Notes: generated by a model from the letters alone, not told the origin. Numbered from the stretch's first letter, positions 29,216 to 39,074 are shown. The stretch is 64,000 nt of DNA from Sutterella sp. UBA4713 (GCA_002404465.1 DHJT01000028.1:11315-75314); one strand, 5' to 3'. Numbers and translations: made by a program.

Positions 29216-30667
29216 ATGCAGTGGGAAGTAGTCATCGGATTGGAGACACACGTTCAGCTCTCGACGAAGTCCAAAGTTTTTTCCGGAGCATCAACCGCTT
29301 TCGGTTCGGAAGCTAATACGCAGGCTTGCTATATCGATTTGGCTTTGCCCGGAGCTCTTCCGGTGTTAAATCGTGGAGCTGTGGAACGCTCGATGAAGTT
29401 CGGGCTGGCTATCGGGGCGCAGGTTGCAGAACGTTCTATCTTCGATCGGAAGAATTATTTTTATCCTGATTTGCCAAAGGGCTATCAGATCAGTCAGTTT
29501 GAACATCCGATTGTTATCGGTGGGCAACTGACTTTTACGGTTGAACCGAAAGATGGTGCACCGTATGTCAAGACGATTCATCTGACTCGGGCTCATTTGG
29601 AGGAGGATGCCGGCAAGAGCAATCACGGAATCCTTCGCGGAAAGTCCGGAATGGATTTGAATCGAGCAGGGACGCCGTTGTTGGAAATCGTTACGGAGCC
29701 GGAGTTGCGTAGTTCGGCAGAGGCAGTCGGGTATGCCAAAGCATTGCATGCTCTTGTTGTTTGGCTCGGAATTTCGCACGGCAACATGCAGGAGGGAAAT
29801 TTCCGATGTGATGCCAATGTCTCGGTCCGACCTAAGGGAGAAACAAAGTTCGGAACTCGATGTGAAATAAAAAATATAAACTCGTTTAAATTCCTGCAAG
29901 ATGCCATTGATTATGAGGTGGCACGTCAGATTGATATCCTTGAAAACGGCGGTGTTATTGTTCAAGCAACGCGTCTGTATGATCCGGAAAAAAATGAAAC
30001 GCGTGAAATGCGCAGTAAGGAAGATTCGATGGATTATCGATATTTCCCGGATCCGGATTTGCTACCCTTGTACATTAGTCCTGAGTGGAAAGCGAAAGTT
30101 TTAAGCGAGTTACCTGAGTTACCGGATCAGATGCGGAGTCGTTTTATGAACGAGTTCGGTCTGAGCGAATACGATGCAGCGGTTTTAACATCGAGTCGGG
30201 CGATTGCAGATTACTTTTGTGAAGCAAGCCGAACCGTCAAGGATAAGAAGCTGGTTGCTAACTGGGTCATGGGCGAGGTGGCTGCTGCCGTACACGATGC
30301 CGAAAATATGGACTATTCTGACTGTCCGGTTAAGGCGCAGACACTTGCACAGATTTTGGAGCGACTTTCTGACGGTACTGTCAATGCCAAGGGGGCGAAA
30401 AAACTCTTTGGCTTGATTTGGGATGGTGCCTCGGAAGATGTCGATGCGCTGATTGAAAAGCAAGGACTCAAGCAGATTTCCGATGCCGGTGCAATTGAGC
30501 CGATTATTGATGAAATTTTGGCGAAAAACGCACAGATGGTCGAGCAGTTTCGTAATGGAAAGCAAAAAGCTTTTAATGCACTTGTCGGACAGGCTATGAA
30601 GGCAACGCGAGGCAAAGCCAATCCGCAACAAGTCAATGAGATTTTGCGCAGAAAGTTAGCGCTTTAA
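29216..30667 (+). CDS. gatB: Asp-tRNA(Asn)/Glu-tRNA(Gln) amidotransferase subunit GatB
   Basis: GatB is the kinase and tRNA-binding subunit, which phosphorylates the misacylated amino acid and amidates it. The 483-residue protein has the signature [13 protein letters not shown] at the N-terminus, [21 protein letters not shown] and [11 protein letters not shown], then the YqeY-like C-terminal tail domain. It ends the gatCAB operon and is followed by a strong terminator. Confidence 0.97.
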   Translation: MQWEVVIGLETHVQLSTKSKVFSGASTAFGSEANTQACYIDLALPGALPVLNRGAVERSMKFGLAIGAQVAERSIFDRKNYFYPDLPKGYQISQFEHPIVIGGQLTFTVEPKDGAPYVKTIHLTRAHLEEDAGKSNHGILRGKSGMDLNRAGTPLLEIVTEPELRSSAEAVGYAKALHALVVWLGISHGNMQEGNFRCDANVSVRPKGETKFGTRCEIKNINSFKFLQDAIDYEVARQIDILENGGVIVQATRLYDPEKNETREMRSKEDSMDYRYFPDPDLLPLYISPEWKAKVLSELPELPDQMRSRFMNEFGLSEYDAAVLTSSRAIADYFCEASRTVKDKKLVANWVMGEVAAAVHDAENMDYSDCPVKAQTLAQILERLSDGTVNAKGAKKLFGLIWDGASEDVDALIEKQGLKQISDAGAIEPIIDEILAKNAQMVEQFRNGKQKAFNALVGQAMKATRGKANPQQVNEILRRKLAL

Positions 30668-30676
30668 ATGGCATGC

Positions 30677-30703
30677 AACGCCCGCCAGTATCGGCGGGCG
30701 TTT
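30677..30703 (+). terminator. rho-independent terminator after gatB
   Basis: GC-rich stem CGCCCGCC/GGCGGGCG (30679-30686 with 30693-30700) extended by AA/TT pairs and followed by TTTG. It sits 10 bases after the gatB stop and before xth. Confidence 0.85.
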
Positions 30704-30745
30704 GTGATACTGAAAACGGGAAAAGCTTCCCGAAAGGACTGTTCC

Positions 30746-31525
30746 ATGCTACGCGTCATGACATTTAACGCGAACGGAATTCGTTCTGCAGGAAAAAAGG
30801 GCTTTTGGTCTTGGTTTCAAAAGCAGGAGGCCGACATTTTGTGCGTTCAGGAATTGAAAGCACAAAAAAAAGATATTCCCGAGGAATATCAAAATCTACC
30901 AGGCTATAAAGCCTGGTTTCATTGTGCACAAAAACCCGGATATTCCGGGTGCGGTTTGTGGTCTCGTGTTGTGCCCGAACACATTCAAGTCGGCTTCGGA
31001 GTTCCTGAATTTGATGCCGAAGGGAGGTATGTACGAGCGGATTTTGAACGAGTTAGCATCATTTGTGCCTACTTTCCCTCCGGAACAAGTGGACCGGATC
31101 GCCAAGGGGCTAAGTATCGTTTTCTTAATGCCTTCGAACATCATATGGACGAGCTCGCTAGGCAAGGTCGACAGATACTTGTCTGCGCAGACGTCAACAT
31201 TGCTCATCAGGAAATTGATTTGGCTAACTGGAAAGCGAACCAAAATCATTCGGGTTTTTTGCCGCAGGAACGTGCTTGGCTGACAACGTGTTTTGGGAAA
31301 CGCGGCTGGACGGATGTGTTTCGTTCTCTTGACTCGCGTTCTGGGCAATACACGTGGTGGAGTCAGAGAGGACGAGCTCGGGAAAAGAACGTCGGATGGC
31401 GAATCGATTATGAAATTGCAACGCCGTTGTTAGCTCAAAGTGCGCGTTCGGCGCAAATCTATCGAGAAGAAAAATTTTCTGATCATGCACCGCTTATGAT
31501 TGATTACGAAGGTAGGTGGCTCTGA
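30746..31525 (+). CDS. xth: exodeoxyribonuclease III
   Basis: A 259-residue AP endonuclease/3'-5' exonuclease of the ExoIII family, used in base-excision repair. Motifs: MTFNANGIRSA, QELKAQ (metal-binding Glu), ADVNIAHQEIDLAN, WRIDYEIA (usually WRIDY in the family) and the terminal SDHAPLMIDY with the catalytic Asp-His. The ATG at 30746 has GAAAGGACT upstream. It overlaps rsuA by one base in a TGATG junction. Confidence 0.94.
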   Translation: MLRVMTFNANGIRSAGKKGFWSWFQKQEADILCVQELKAQKKDIPEEYQNLPGYKAWFHCAQKPGYSGCGLWSRVVPEHIQVGFGVPEFDAEGRYVRADFERVSIICAYFPSGTSGPDRQGAKYRFLNAFEHHMDELARQGRQILVCADVNIAHQEIDLANWKANQNHSGFLPQERAWLTTCFGKRGWTDVFRSLDSRSGQYTWWSQRGRAREKNVGWRIDYEIATPLLAQSARSAQIYREEKFSDHAPLMIDYEGRWL

Positions 31526-32214
31526 TGCGTGCCGAGCAAATGCTCTTTACGCAGGGTTTCGGAACGCGACACGAGTGCCGCGGTTTGATTGATCAGGGCC
31601 GTGTTGCCTTGCAAGACAAGATCCTCCGGTCATCACAAGACGAGGTTGATCCGCTGGGGAAGTGGTTTACCGTCGATAATAATCGTTGGCCTTATGTGCA
31701 AAAGGCTGTCATTGTTCTGAACAAGCCGCTGGGCTATGAATGTTCAATGCGGCCGACCGAACACCCGAGCGTTTTAGGGCTGCTTCCGGCCCCCCTGCGG
31801 TATCGAGGTGTTCAACCGGTCGGACGCTTAGATGCCGATACGACGGGACTTTTACTTTTGACAGATGACGGGGCGTTAAATCATCGTCTGACGCATCCGA
31901 AACATCACATTGAAAAAACGTACCGTGTTACATTAAAGCATGCAGTGCAGGGAGACTTCGCTCAGCGCCTGCTCGAGGGTGTTCTTCTCAAAGATGAAAA
32001 AGCTTCGATTCGGGCAGAACAATGTACGATCCTTTCTGACAATCAAATTGAAGTAACCGTTACAAGCGGGAAATATCATCAGGTCAAACGCATGATTGCG
32101 GCGGCCGGCAATCGCGTGATCGCGCTACACCGGGAAAGTATGGGAGGACTGGCATTGCCGACAGGGTTGGAGCCTGGGGCCTGGACTTGGGTGTTTCATT
32201 TTCCTTGGAATTGA
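31525..32214 (+). CDS. rsuA: 16S rRNA pseudouridine(516) synthase RsuA
   Basis: RsuA isomerises U516 of 16S rRNA to pseudouridine. The 229-residue protein has an N-terminal S4-like domain and the catalytic signature GRLDADTTGLLLLTDDG near residue 96, then KTYRVTL and SGKYHQVKRM typical of RsuA/RluB/E/F. RsuA is more likely than RluB or RluE by length and by the N-terminal S4 domain, but these relatives are hard to separate without comparison. It starts on the xth stop codon and is followed 7 bp later by ampG. Confidence 0.85.
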   Translation: MRAEQMLFTQGFGTRHECRGLIDQGRVALQDKILRSSQDEVDPLGKWFTVDNNRWPYVQKAVIVLNKPLGYECSMRPTEHPSVLGLLPAPLRYRGVQPVGRLDADTTGLLLLTDDGALNHRLTHPKHHIEKTYRVTLKHAVQGDFAQRLLEGVLLKDEKASIRAEQCTILSDNQIEVTVTSGKYHQVKRMIAAAGNRVIALHRESMGGLALPTGLEPGAWTWVFHFPWN

Positions 32215-32221
32215 GCAGGAC

Positions 32222-33568
32222 ATGGTCAAAGAAAAAGCACAGGAAAGCGCATTTTCGGTGTACAAAAAGCCGATGACGTTGCGCATGCTTTTTCTCGGGT
32301 TTTCGTCCGGCCTGCCGCTTTTGCTTGTCCTTGGGACATTGGGATTTTGGTTGCGCGAATCAGGCGTCGACTTGAAAACAATCGGTTTTATGAGTTGGGT
32401 CGGTCTGTGTTGGGGAATGAAGTGGTTGTGGGCGCCTCTGGTAGACCGATTGCGACTTCCGTATTTGACTCGAACACTCGGAAGACGCCGAGCTTGGCTT
32501 GTTTTAACTCAGGTGTGCCTGATGCTCTCCATAGGGGCGTTGGCTTTTACAAATCCCTCTTGCGAACTTGCACTGACGGGGTTTCTTGCGGCTGTGACAG
32601 CTTTTTTGGGGGCGACGCAGGATATTGCCATTGATGCATATCGTATTGAGAACGGGAGCGAGGAGCAACAAGCGGCTTTTGCTGCTGCCTATCAAACGGG
32701 GTACCGAATTGCGATGATTTGGGCAGGCGCCGGGACTCTGGCTATTGCAGGAACTTTTGACAATCGAGTCGGGGGAGGGTGGTGCATTGCATATCTTACG
32801 ATGTCGGCAAGTATGCTTGTCGGCCTTGTCACAACGCTACTGAGCCCGAAGGAACCAATGCTCGGAACCTTCGCGCCGACAAGGTCTTTTTCTCAGTGGT
32901 TTTACGAAGCTGCTTACTTGCCGTTTAAAGATTTTTTCTCGCGTTTCGGGTGGTGGGCATTTGTTGTACTGGCATTAATTGCGACGTATCGCATCAGTGA
33001 TGTCGTCATGGGAGTGATGGCCAATCCCTTTTATCAGGACTTGGGTTTTACAAAACAAGAAGTGGCTGCCGTGAGCAAAGTCTTCGGCGTTGTGATGACG
33101 CTTGTCGGCGCCTTTGTCGGCGGTGTTGTCGCTATGAAGGTCGGAGTGATGAAAACACTGGTTGCCGGGGCCGTTTTATCTGCGGCAACCAATGTGCTTT
33201 TTTCCGTACTCGCAGGAATCGGGCATAACCTTTCGTTTCTTGTGCTTACTGTCAGCGCGGATAATCTGGCAGGGGGGCTTGCAAGTGCGGCCTTTGTCGC
33301 TTACCTGTCAGGATTGACAAACACGGCATATTCAGCAACGCAGTATGCCCTCTTTTCTTCTGTGATGTTGTTTTTTCCCAAGTTCCTAGCCGGCTTTTCA
33401 GGGATTGCTGTTGAAAGGATCGGCTACGACGGATTTTTCCTTGCAACGGCAGCGCTTGGTGTACCGGTGGTTTTTTTAGTTGCATTGGCGGGAAGGGCCC
33501 GAAAACACCTTGTTGCCGGTGGAAATAATTCGGGGAATGCTAAAAAACTCAGCGACCAAGACGTGTGA
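32222..33568 (+). CDS. ampG: AmpG-family muropeptide MFS transporter
   Basis: A 448-residue major-facilitator protein with about 12 membrane segments. The start MTLRMLFLGFSSGLPLLLV, the AIDAYRIE motif near residue 138 and the GWWAFVVL region are typical of AmpG, which imports anhydro-muropeptides for cell-wall recycling. It follows rsuA with a GCAGGA ribosome-binding site, and its 3' end overlaps the convergent ygfB-like gene by 20 bases. Paralogues annotated only as MFS transporters exist, so substrate is inferred from the family. Confidence 0.85.
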   Translation: MVKEKAQESAFSVYKKPMTLRMLFLGFSSGLPLLLVLGTLGFWLRESGVDLKTIGFMSWVGLCWGMKWLWAPLVDRLRLPYLTRTLGRRRAWLVLTQVCLMLSIGALAFTNPSCELALTGFLAAVTAFLGATQDIAIDAYRIENGSEEQQAAFAAAYQTGYRIAMIWAGAGTLAIAGTFDNRVGGGWCIAYLTMSASMLVGLVTTLLSPKEPMLGTFAPTRSFSQWFYEAAYLPFKDFFSRFGWWAFVVLALIATYRISDVVMGVMANPFYQDLGFTKQEVAAVSKVFGVVMTLVGAFVGGVVAMKVGVMKTLVAGAVLSAATNVLFSVLAGIGHNLSFLVLTVSADNLAGGLASAAFVAYLSGLTNTAYSATQYALFSSVMLFFPKFLAGFSGIAVERIGYDGFFLATAALGVPVVFLVALAGRARKHLVAGGNNSGNAKKLSDQDV

Positions 33569-34127
33569 CTTCAGCAATTTCTCCGACGCAGGCTTGAATG
33601 TCGGCAAGGGCCTCATCGAGATTGGCAAACGGAATTTCCGTGTCAATGGATGCAAGAAGGGAGTGTCCGGTCTCATCTTCCTTTTCGATATCGGCATAGC
33701 GCAAAATTCCGACTAAAGCCGCCTGAACAGCTCGGGTTTTGTTTTCGAGCAATTCAGGCCAAAGACAGCAGGCCAAAAGGAACCCGTTGCAAAACGGACG
33801 AATGTCAGCGAAAAGATCGTTGCTCTCTTCTTCGGTAAAGAGGATCGGATCGATCGGTTTTTCCTCGAGGATGGCTTCTTGCAGTTGCGCTCCGCGACGA
33901 AGAACAAGGCGTCGTAAGGCATCCGGCAGGTGTGTGTGACTTGTCCCGTTGATGTCTGCAACAAATGCAATCCAAGTGCCGGTCTGAGGCGGCTTTTTCA
34001 TCAGGGCAATGGCCGTCAGAAAACCGTCGAGCATATCGGGTTCCATTGGCAGAGCTGGTTCTGGAATGCTCGCCAAAAGTTCACCAAGCGTTTCGATTTC
34101 ATCTAAAGAGAGCGAAATTTTTTTCAT
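33549..34127 (-). CDS. UPF0149 family protein (YgfB/YecA-like)
   Basis: A 192-residue protein of the UPF0149 family: the block MLDGFLTAIALMKKPPQ near residue 31 and PFCNGFLLACCLWPEL near 110 are typical. The molecular function is not known in general; in Pseudomonas YgfB regulates ampDh3, a link to cell-wall recycling. The ATG at 34127 overlaps the ptsI stop in an ATGA junction. It lacks the C-terminal SEC-C metal-binding motif found in YecA. It faces the AmpG gene, with a 20-base overlap of the 3' ends. Confidence 0.82.
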   Translation of the reverse strand: MKKISLSLDEIETLGELLASIPEPALPMEPDMLDGFLTAIALMKKPPQTGTWIAFVADINGTSHTHLPDALRRLVLRRGAQLQEAILEEKPIDPILFTEEESNDLFADIRPFCNGFLLACCLWPELLENKTRAVQAALVGILRYADIEKEDETGHSLLASIDTEIPFANLDEALADIQACVGEIAEVTRLGR

Positions 34128-36112
34128 TGGGGCGTGCTCGGATGTATGGTTTCGATAGCGGATTGAATTTGATCGGGATCCTTCATGCGAGCAATCTTGG
34201 CAATGGCATCTTCGCAGTCCGCACAATTGGTGTGGATGATTCGCTCTTTTAAGGCGAGAATCCGACCGCTTTCCATTGAGAAATTTCTCAGTCCGAGACC
34301 AAGCAGGATCTCAAGCATTTCAGGCTCTCCGGCAATTTCGCCGCAAATGCTCACAGGAACATTCGCTGCTTTGGCTTCTTGTGTGACATGTTGAATCAAA
34401 TAGAGTACGGCCGGATGTCTGGCCGCGCTCAAGTGATTGACAGACGGATCATGACGACTTCGGGCAAGCGTGTGTTGAATCAGGTCATTTGTGCCCAAAC
34501 TGATAAAGTCCAGTTTCGGCAAAAAGGCTTGAATCCAAATTGCGGCGGCCGGCACTTCAATCATGGCACCTAACGGTATGTTTTCCTTGAACTTGATACC
34601 GGCATTTTTCAAATCGGCTTTGGCCTTTTCCAAACGATTGTGAGCAAAATCGAGTTCCGAAGGGTGCACAATCATCGGGAGGAGAATTCGGGCATCTGAC
34701 CCAACAGCGGCACGCAACATGGCGCGTAGTTGGGTATCGAAGAGCTCCGGATGCGTTTGGAAGAATCCCAGGCCGCGTTTTCCGAGCGAAAGCGCGTGTT
34801 CCTCAGCGACACTGAGGTTGAAATCTTCGCTTGCCGTGGCCTCGAGCATCTTGTCATCGCCCAAATCCATCGTGCGTAGCGTAACAGGTTTGTTCTTCAT
34901 GGGACGAATGACGCGTCTGTATGCTTCGACTTGCTCTTCTTCCGTCGGGAGTGTTTTGCGATTCATAAAGAGAAATTCGCTACGGAATAGTCCGATGCCT
35001 TCAGCTCCGGCATAGACTGCATCGTTGGCATCTTCGGGAAGAGCGACGTTCGAGAACAAATGAACGGCGACACCGTCAAGCGTCTTGGATTCGGTTAGTC
35101 GCAATTTTTTCAGACGAGAACGCGTTTTTTTCTCGTCGCGTAATCGTGCTCCTACCTTTTCAACCGCTTCTTTATCCGGAAATAGTGTCACGAGCCCGTT
35201 TGTGGCATCAAGCAAAACGGGATTATCTGTTTCGACTTGTTGCATGGCGCCCGTAGCGCCGACGATAACCGGAATTTCAAGAGACCGTGCCAAAATGGCC
35301 GTGTGCGACGTGGCCGAGTCGGCCTCTAAAACCAATCCGGAGAATTCTTCGTCGTAGCGGCGCTTAAGAACTACGATATCGGCTGGACTCAGCTTTTCAG
35401 CAAACAGAACGATGCTGTCGGCGCCGATGGAAAGTTCAACGTCATCGCTCAATTGTCTGCGTCCAGTCAGGACGCGTTGAATTCGATCGAAGACGTCGCT
35501 GATATCGTCAATACGCTCGGCTAAATACTCGTCATCAATTTCACTGAATGTTTTACGAAGCTCTTCGAGCTTTAATTCCAGAGCCCATTCTGCATTGACA
35601 AGTCTTTCGCCGATGATATCTTGAGTGCTTGTAATCAGCGATTCGTCACACAGAATTTGTAGGTGCATTTCCAAAAACGCTGTGGCTTCGGCCGGGGCGC
35701 TTTCTACGGGGTTCTCTACGAGATTTTCCAACTCTTGCGTTACGGCAGAAAAGGCGCCGCGAAGGCGTAGAGATTCGGAACGCACCTTCGGCTTATCGAT
35801 GGCAAAATGGGGAATGCTTAAGCTCCCAGAAGAGCATTTTTGTGCTTTTCCGAGTGCAACGCCCGGGAAGACGCGTAACCCCTTAATGGTTGTCGCTACA
35901 GGTTTAACCTCAGGCGTCGATTCGGATCGAGTCGGCGCTTTGTTCGCGGGTTTTTCCTCAGCTGCCTGTTGTGTGACCTGAGGCTTTGCCGTGTTGGTCG
36001 TATCGGGATTTTCGCTTGGAGCGACATTTGTCGGAGTAGCGGGAACCGTATTTTCGTCTTTCCCCTGGACTTCTTTTGGGTTTGGAGTCTGCTTGGAGTT
36101 GTCATCTGCCAT
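34124..36112 (-). CDS. ptsI: PTS enzyme I with N-terminal low-complexity extension
   Basis: Enzyme I takes phosphate from phosphoenolpyruvate and passes it to HPr. The 662-residue protein is about 75 residues longer than usual. Residues 1-75 are rich in Pro, Thr, Glu, Asn and Lys and look disordered; the normal enzyme begins at IKGLRVFPGVALGKA (76-90). The phospho-accepting His is His270 in SATSHTAILARS, and the PEP-binding C-terminal barrel has RSEFLFM, GLGFFQTHPELF and SICGEIAGE. The start is well supported: GGAGGA at the end of ptsH lies 8 bases before the ATG. No sugar permease gene is present nearby. Confidence 0.94.
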   Translation of the reverse strand: MADDNSKQTPNPKEVQGKDENTVPATPTNVAPSENPDTTNTAKPQVTQQAAEEKPANKAPTRSESTPEVKPVATTIKGLRVFPGVALGKAQKCSSGSLSIPHFAIDKPKVRSESLRLRGAFSAVTQELENLVENPVESAPAEATAFLEMHLQILCDESLITSTQDIIGERLVNAEWALELKLEELRKTFSEIDDEYLAERIDDISDVFDRIQRVLTGRRQLSDDVELSIGADSIVLFAEKLSPADIVVLKRRYDEEFSGLVLEADSATSHTAILARSLEIPVIVGATGAMQQVETDNPVLLDATNGLVTLFPDKEAVEKVGARLRDEKKTRSRLKKLRLTESKTLDGVAVHLFSNVALPEDANDAVYAGAEGIGLFRSEFLFMNRKTLPTEEEQVEAYRRVIRPMKNKPVTLRTMDLGDDKMLEATASEDFNLSVAEEHALSLGKRGLGFFQTHPELFDTQLRAMLRAAVGSDARILLPMIVHPSELDFAHNRLEKAKADLKNAGIKFKENIPLGAMIEVPAAAIWIQAFLPKLDFISLGTNDLIQHTLARSRHDPSVNHLSAARHPAVLYLIQHVTQEAKAANVPVSICGEIAGEPEMLEILLGLGLRNFSMESGRILALKERIIHTNCADCEDAIAKIARMKDPDQIQSAIETIHPSTPQ

Positions 36113-36115
36113 AAA

Positions 36116-36385
36116 CTAGTCCTCCTCTCCGAAACGTGAATCAAAAAGTGCCGTTATGGCATCGCAGGCGGCGATTTCATTGATTCCTTCGAACTCGAGC
36201 CGAAGTACGTCATTGTGCTTGGCGCCGAGCGTCATGACGGCAAGAATAGATTTGGCATCAGCACATTTGGTGCCTTTTTTGATGCGAATGGCACACTCAA
36301 AAAGGTTGGCTGTTTTTGTCAGGAGTGCGGCAGGGCGAGCATGGATGCCGAGTTGATTCTGTACGGTAACGGTTTTAACAAGCAT
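36116..36385 (-). CDS. ptsH: phosphocarrier protein HPr
   Basis: HPr, 89 residues, with the phosphorylated His15 in QLGIHARPAALL and the regulatory-type Ser46 in AKSILAVMTLGA. It carries phosphate from enzyme I to the EIIA of the same cluster. The ptsI start codon lies 3 bases after its stop. Without a permease in the cluster the pathway is likely regulatory, as in other betaproteobacteria. Confidence 0.95.
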   Translation of the reverse strand: MLVKTVTVQNQLGIHARPAALLTKTANLFECAIRIKKGTKCADAKSILAVMTLGAKHNDVLRLEFEGINEIAACDAITALFDSRFGEED

Positions 36386-36527
36386 CTTTAAAAAATACGG
36401 TAAGGCGTTCTCGGTTAAGCATACCGTAATACTAGTGCTTTCGACTTATTTCGCAAACACACTCTTAAAAAGTGCTAAGTCGGCGGAGCAAAGTCGACAA
36501 GAAGAAAATAAGTTCGAGACGAGATGC

Positions 36528-36932
36528 TCAGACGGATTTACGCAGGGTGATGCCGAAGGCGCCGGCTTCTTTTACCAGTGCACACAACTGGTCAAATGCC
36601 TTGTGTCTATGGCAGACGGCGGTTAAAACCATGGGGAGGTTGACTCCCGTAATCAGAACTGTGTCGGCATGACGCAGGAGCTTTTCTGCGATATTTGCCG
36701 GGGAAGCTCCGATGACATCGGTCAGGATCAACGTGGAGTTTCTTTCCGGAAGATTGGATGCCAGTTTGGCGCTAATCGAATCGGCAACGGCCGCCGGGTC
36801 TGCGTCGGCGGAGACATCCACCGCAATGAGACAATCAAGGCTATGCGGGTCGTAACCGTATACATGAGCAGCGCAATCTTTGAGTGCGGAGGCAAGAGGC
36901 GCATGCGCAATAATCAGGATAGAAGTAGCCAC
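36528..36932 (-). CDS. PTS EIIA component, mannose type
   Basis: A 134-residue EIIA of the mannose family: His10 in ILIIAHAPLASAL is the phosphorylation site and DVIGASPANIAEKLL matches the family. No EIIB, EIIC or EIID genes are nearby, so the protein is probably the final acceptor of a regulatory PTS. It starts with GTG, with AAGGTC upstream. 142 bp separate it from ptsH; that gap shows only a weak inverted repeat (TACGGTA/TACCGTA at 36396-36402 and 36422-36428). In many Burkholderiales gshB lies upstream; here there is none. Confidence 0.9.
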   Translation of the reverse strand: MATSILIIAHAPLASALKDCAAHVYGYDPHSLDCLIAVDVSADADPAAVADSISAKLASNLPERNSTLILTDVIGASPANIAEKLLRHADTVLITGVNLPMVLTAVCHRHKAFDQLCALVKEAGAFGITLRKSV

Positions 36933-37125
36933 AAAGAGACCTTAGGAAATGCAGAGACTCCGATTGTATCGGCGCCATCAGAAGGGCAAAAAAGCTAAAG
37001 ATAGATTAAAATGCAACAACAGAGGCAAACATGCGATAACCTGCTGTCTTTTGTCGACATCTTGGCTTATTTGCAATGCTTGCACAAAACAAACATTTTC
37101 AAACTGACGTTGTAAGGTTGCCACA

Positions 37126-37494
37126 ATGGCGTTATTAGAGTTTCGTTCAAAAGCGGCGGCAGGGTTTTTTCTGTTGCCGGCGACATTTCGTGAAATCTGC
37201 AAAGTTCTTGGTCGCCCGTTTACCCAGAGCGGTAGCTGGACGGCTGATGAATTGCCGCAAATTCTGGATGTACTCGAGAAAGAAGTCTCAAGTGAAAAGC
37301 AGAGGCTTGCCGAACAAGAGGCGGTTTTACGCGAAAAAGAGGCGAGCGGCAGGGGCTACTTGACAGAACATGAAGAGGAGTTGCGTCAACAGCACGAGAA
37401 TTTTGTTAGCTTCGGAATGCGTACAGTACCGCTTCGTGAGATGCTGCGTGCGGCGATTGATAAACAAGTACCGGTCATGTGGGGTATCCCCTAA
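37126..37494 (+). CDS. DUF1840 domain-containing protein
   Basis: A 122-residue protein of the DUF1840 family, found mostly in betaproteobacteria: start LLEFRSKAAAGFFLLPAT, then a helical, charged middle (about residues 50-85) and the conserved end VPLREMLRAAIDKQVPVMWG. Function is unknown; no membrane segment or signal is seen. It diverges from the EIIA gene across a 193-bp gap and converges on trkH. Confidence 0.85.
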   Translation: MALLEFRSKAAAGFFLLPATFREICKVLGRPFTQSGSWTADELPQILDVLEKEVSSEKQRLAEQEAVLREKEASGRGYLTEHEEELRQQHENFVSFGMRTVPLREMLRAAIDKQVPVMWGIP

Positions 37495-37521
37495 CGTTGC
37501 TCAGTCAGGTCGATTCAATCG

Positions 37522-39066
37522 TTAAACGCGCCAGAAATCCCGAGTGAAGATAACAAAGACCGTGACGATTTCCAAACGACCGATTAGCATGCAAGAAGTG
37601 CATAGCCAGAGTTGAACGGTTGACAGCGTTCCGTAATTGACGGCAGGGCCGACTTTTTCCAGTCCCGGTCCCGTATTGGTCAGACATGCAAATACGGCAG
37701 AGAATGCCGAAGCGACATCTAGGCCGGAGGCAATGAGAAGAACGCTGGCCGTTAGCAGGGTTGCTACCCATAAAACAATAAAGTTCAGAACCATGAAGAC
37801 AATCGGGTCGGGAATCGTGACTCGATTAATGCGCAACGGGATCACGGCATTTGGGTGTAAGGTTTGCAAAAAACCTCGGGAAAGTTGCTTGGTGAGGATA
37901 AGTGCCCGTAGCATCTTGATGCCGCCGCCGATGCTTCCTGAGCATGTGGAAAATGCAGCCAAACACAGCATAATGACACAGGCTGTCACCGGCCAGTGAT
38001 TGTAGTCAGTGCTGGAAAATCCGGTTGTGGAAGCAATACTGATAACGTTAAACAAGGCAAATAGAAAGGTGTCACCGACCGAATCGTACACGGCATTGAT
38101 TGTCAGAACGATAAAAACAGTAAGCACGCCTATAGCAAGCACAAAAAGCCACGCCCTGGCCTCTGGATCTTGTGCGTAAAGAAGAAGGGATCTTTTTTTC
38201 CAAGCGAGAAAGTGTAGCGAAAAACTGATTCCGCTTAGGAACATAAAAAGAATACAGACCAAATTGATGGTGTTATCGGACCAGAAAGCAAAACTTGTGT
38301 CATGTGAGGAAAATCCACCGAGACTAACGGTCGAAAAGGCATGAACAAGCGCGTCGAACCCGGTCATTCCGGCGAGTTTGTAACCGAGAAAGCACGCCAG
38401 ACTCAGTGCGACATAAATCCACCAAAGGCCTTTGACCGTACTGGCAATTCGAGGAGTTAGTTTTGTTGCTTCAATGGTTGAACCGATTTCCGCGTTGGTC
38501 ACGGAAGATTTGTTGGTTCCGATTCCGAAAAGCGGAGAAATTGAAGGCGCAGATTGGCACAAGGTCACAAAACGAAAAAGTTGAGAGCCGCCGACTCCCA
38601 TAAGCGGCAATAGGGCAATTGCGAGAACGAGGATTCCCATGCCGCCGAGCCAGCTGAGCAGACACCGCCAAAAGTTAATCGATTCGGGGAGGTTTTCGAC
38701 GGAAAACGCAGTTGCGCAGGTTGTTGTAATACCGCTCATTGATTCAAAGTAGGCTTGCGAAAAGGAGACATCCTGCAAGGTCATAAGCGGGACAGCGGCA
38801 AAAATCGGCAAAACGGACCAAAGAAGCGTGGCAAGCAAAAAACCGTCGCGAGGCAAAAGATCGCGTTTATCTTGTCGCGTCAAAGCAATCAGGATAAGCG
38901 CTCCGCAGGAGGTGACGATGGCACCGAGAAAGAAGCCGAAGCCCGCTCCGTCCTGAAAAAATACAGAAACGGCCAATCCGATTAAATGAACACAAGAAAA
39001 GAGTAACAAAATGGTTCCGATGATGTTGAGAACCGGGAAAAGTAAATAACGGAGTCTGGCAAGCAT
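37522..39066 (-). CDS. trkH: Trk potassium uptake membrane subunit TrkH
   Basis: TrkH is the ion-conducting subunit of the Trk K+ uptake system, 514 residues with four pseudo-repeated pore units; motifs FFESMSGITTTCATAF, HAFSTVSLGGFSSHD and IASTTGFSSTDY mark selectivity-filter regions, ending with CLTNTGPG. It lies 8 bp after trkA on the same strand, so the channel and its regulator are co-expressed. Length is normal for the family. Confidence 0.93.
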   Translation of the reverse strand: MLARLRYLLFPVLNIIGTILLLFSCVHLIGLAVSVFFQDGAGFGFFLGAIVTSCGALILIALTRQDKRDLLPRDGFLLATLLWSVLPIFAAVPLMTLQDVSFSQAYFESMSGITTTCATAFSVENLPESINFWRCLLSWLGGMGILVLAIALLPLMGVGGSQLFRFVTLCQSAPSISPLFGIGTNKSSVTNAEIGSTIEATKLTPRIASTVKGLWWIYVALSLACFLGYKLAGMTGFDALVHAFSTVSLGGFSSHDTSFAFWSDNTINLVCILFMFLSGISFSLHFLAWKKRSLLLYAQDPEARAWLFVLAIGVLTVFIVLTINAVYDSVGDTFLFALFNVISIASTTGFSSTDYNHWPVTACVIMLCLAAFSTCSGSIGGGIKMLRALILTKQLSRGFLQTLHPNAVIPLRINRVTIPDPIVFMVLNFIVLWVATLLTASVLLIASGLDVASAFSAVFACLTNTGPGLEKVGPAVNYGTLSTVQLWLCTSCMLIGRLEIVTVFVIFTRDFWRV

Positions 39067-39074
39067 TGGTACAG

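Noticed and set aside
36440..36490. Half of a CIRCE-like heat-shock element (AGTGCTAA)
   Set aside because: The second half is missing; the full inverted repeat is required.
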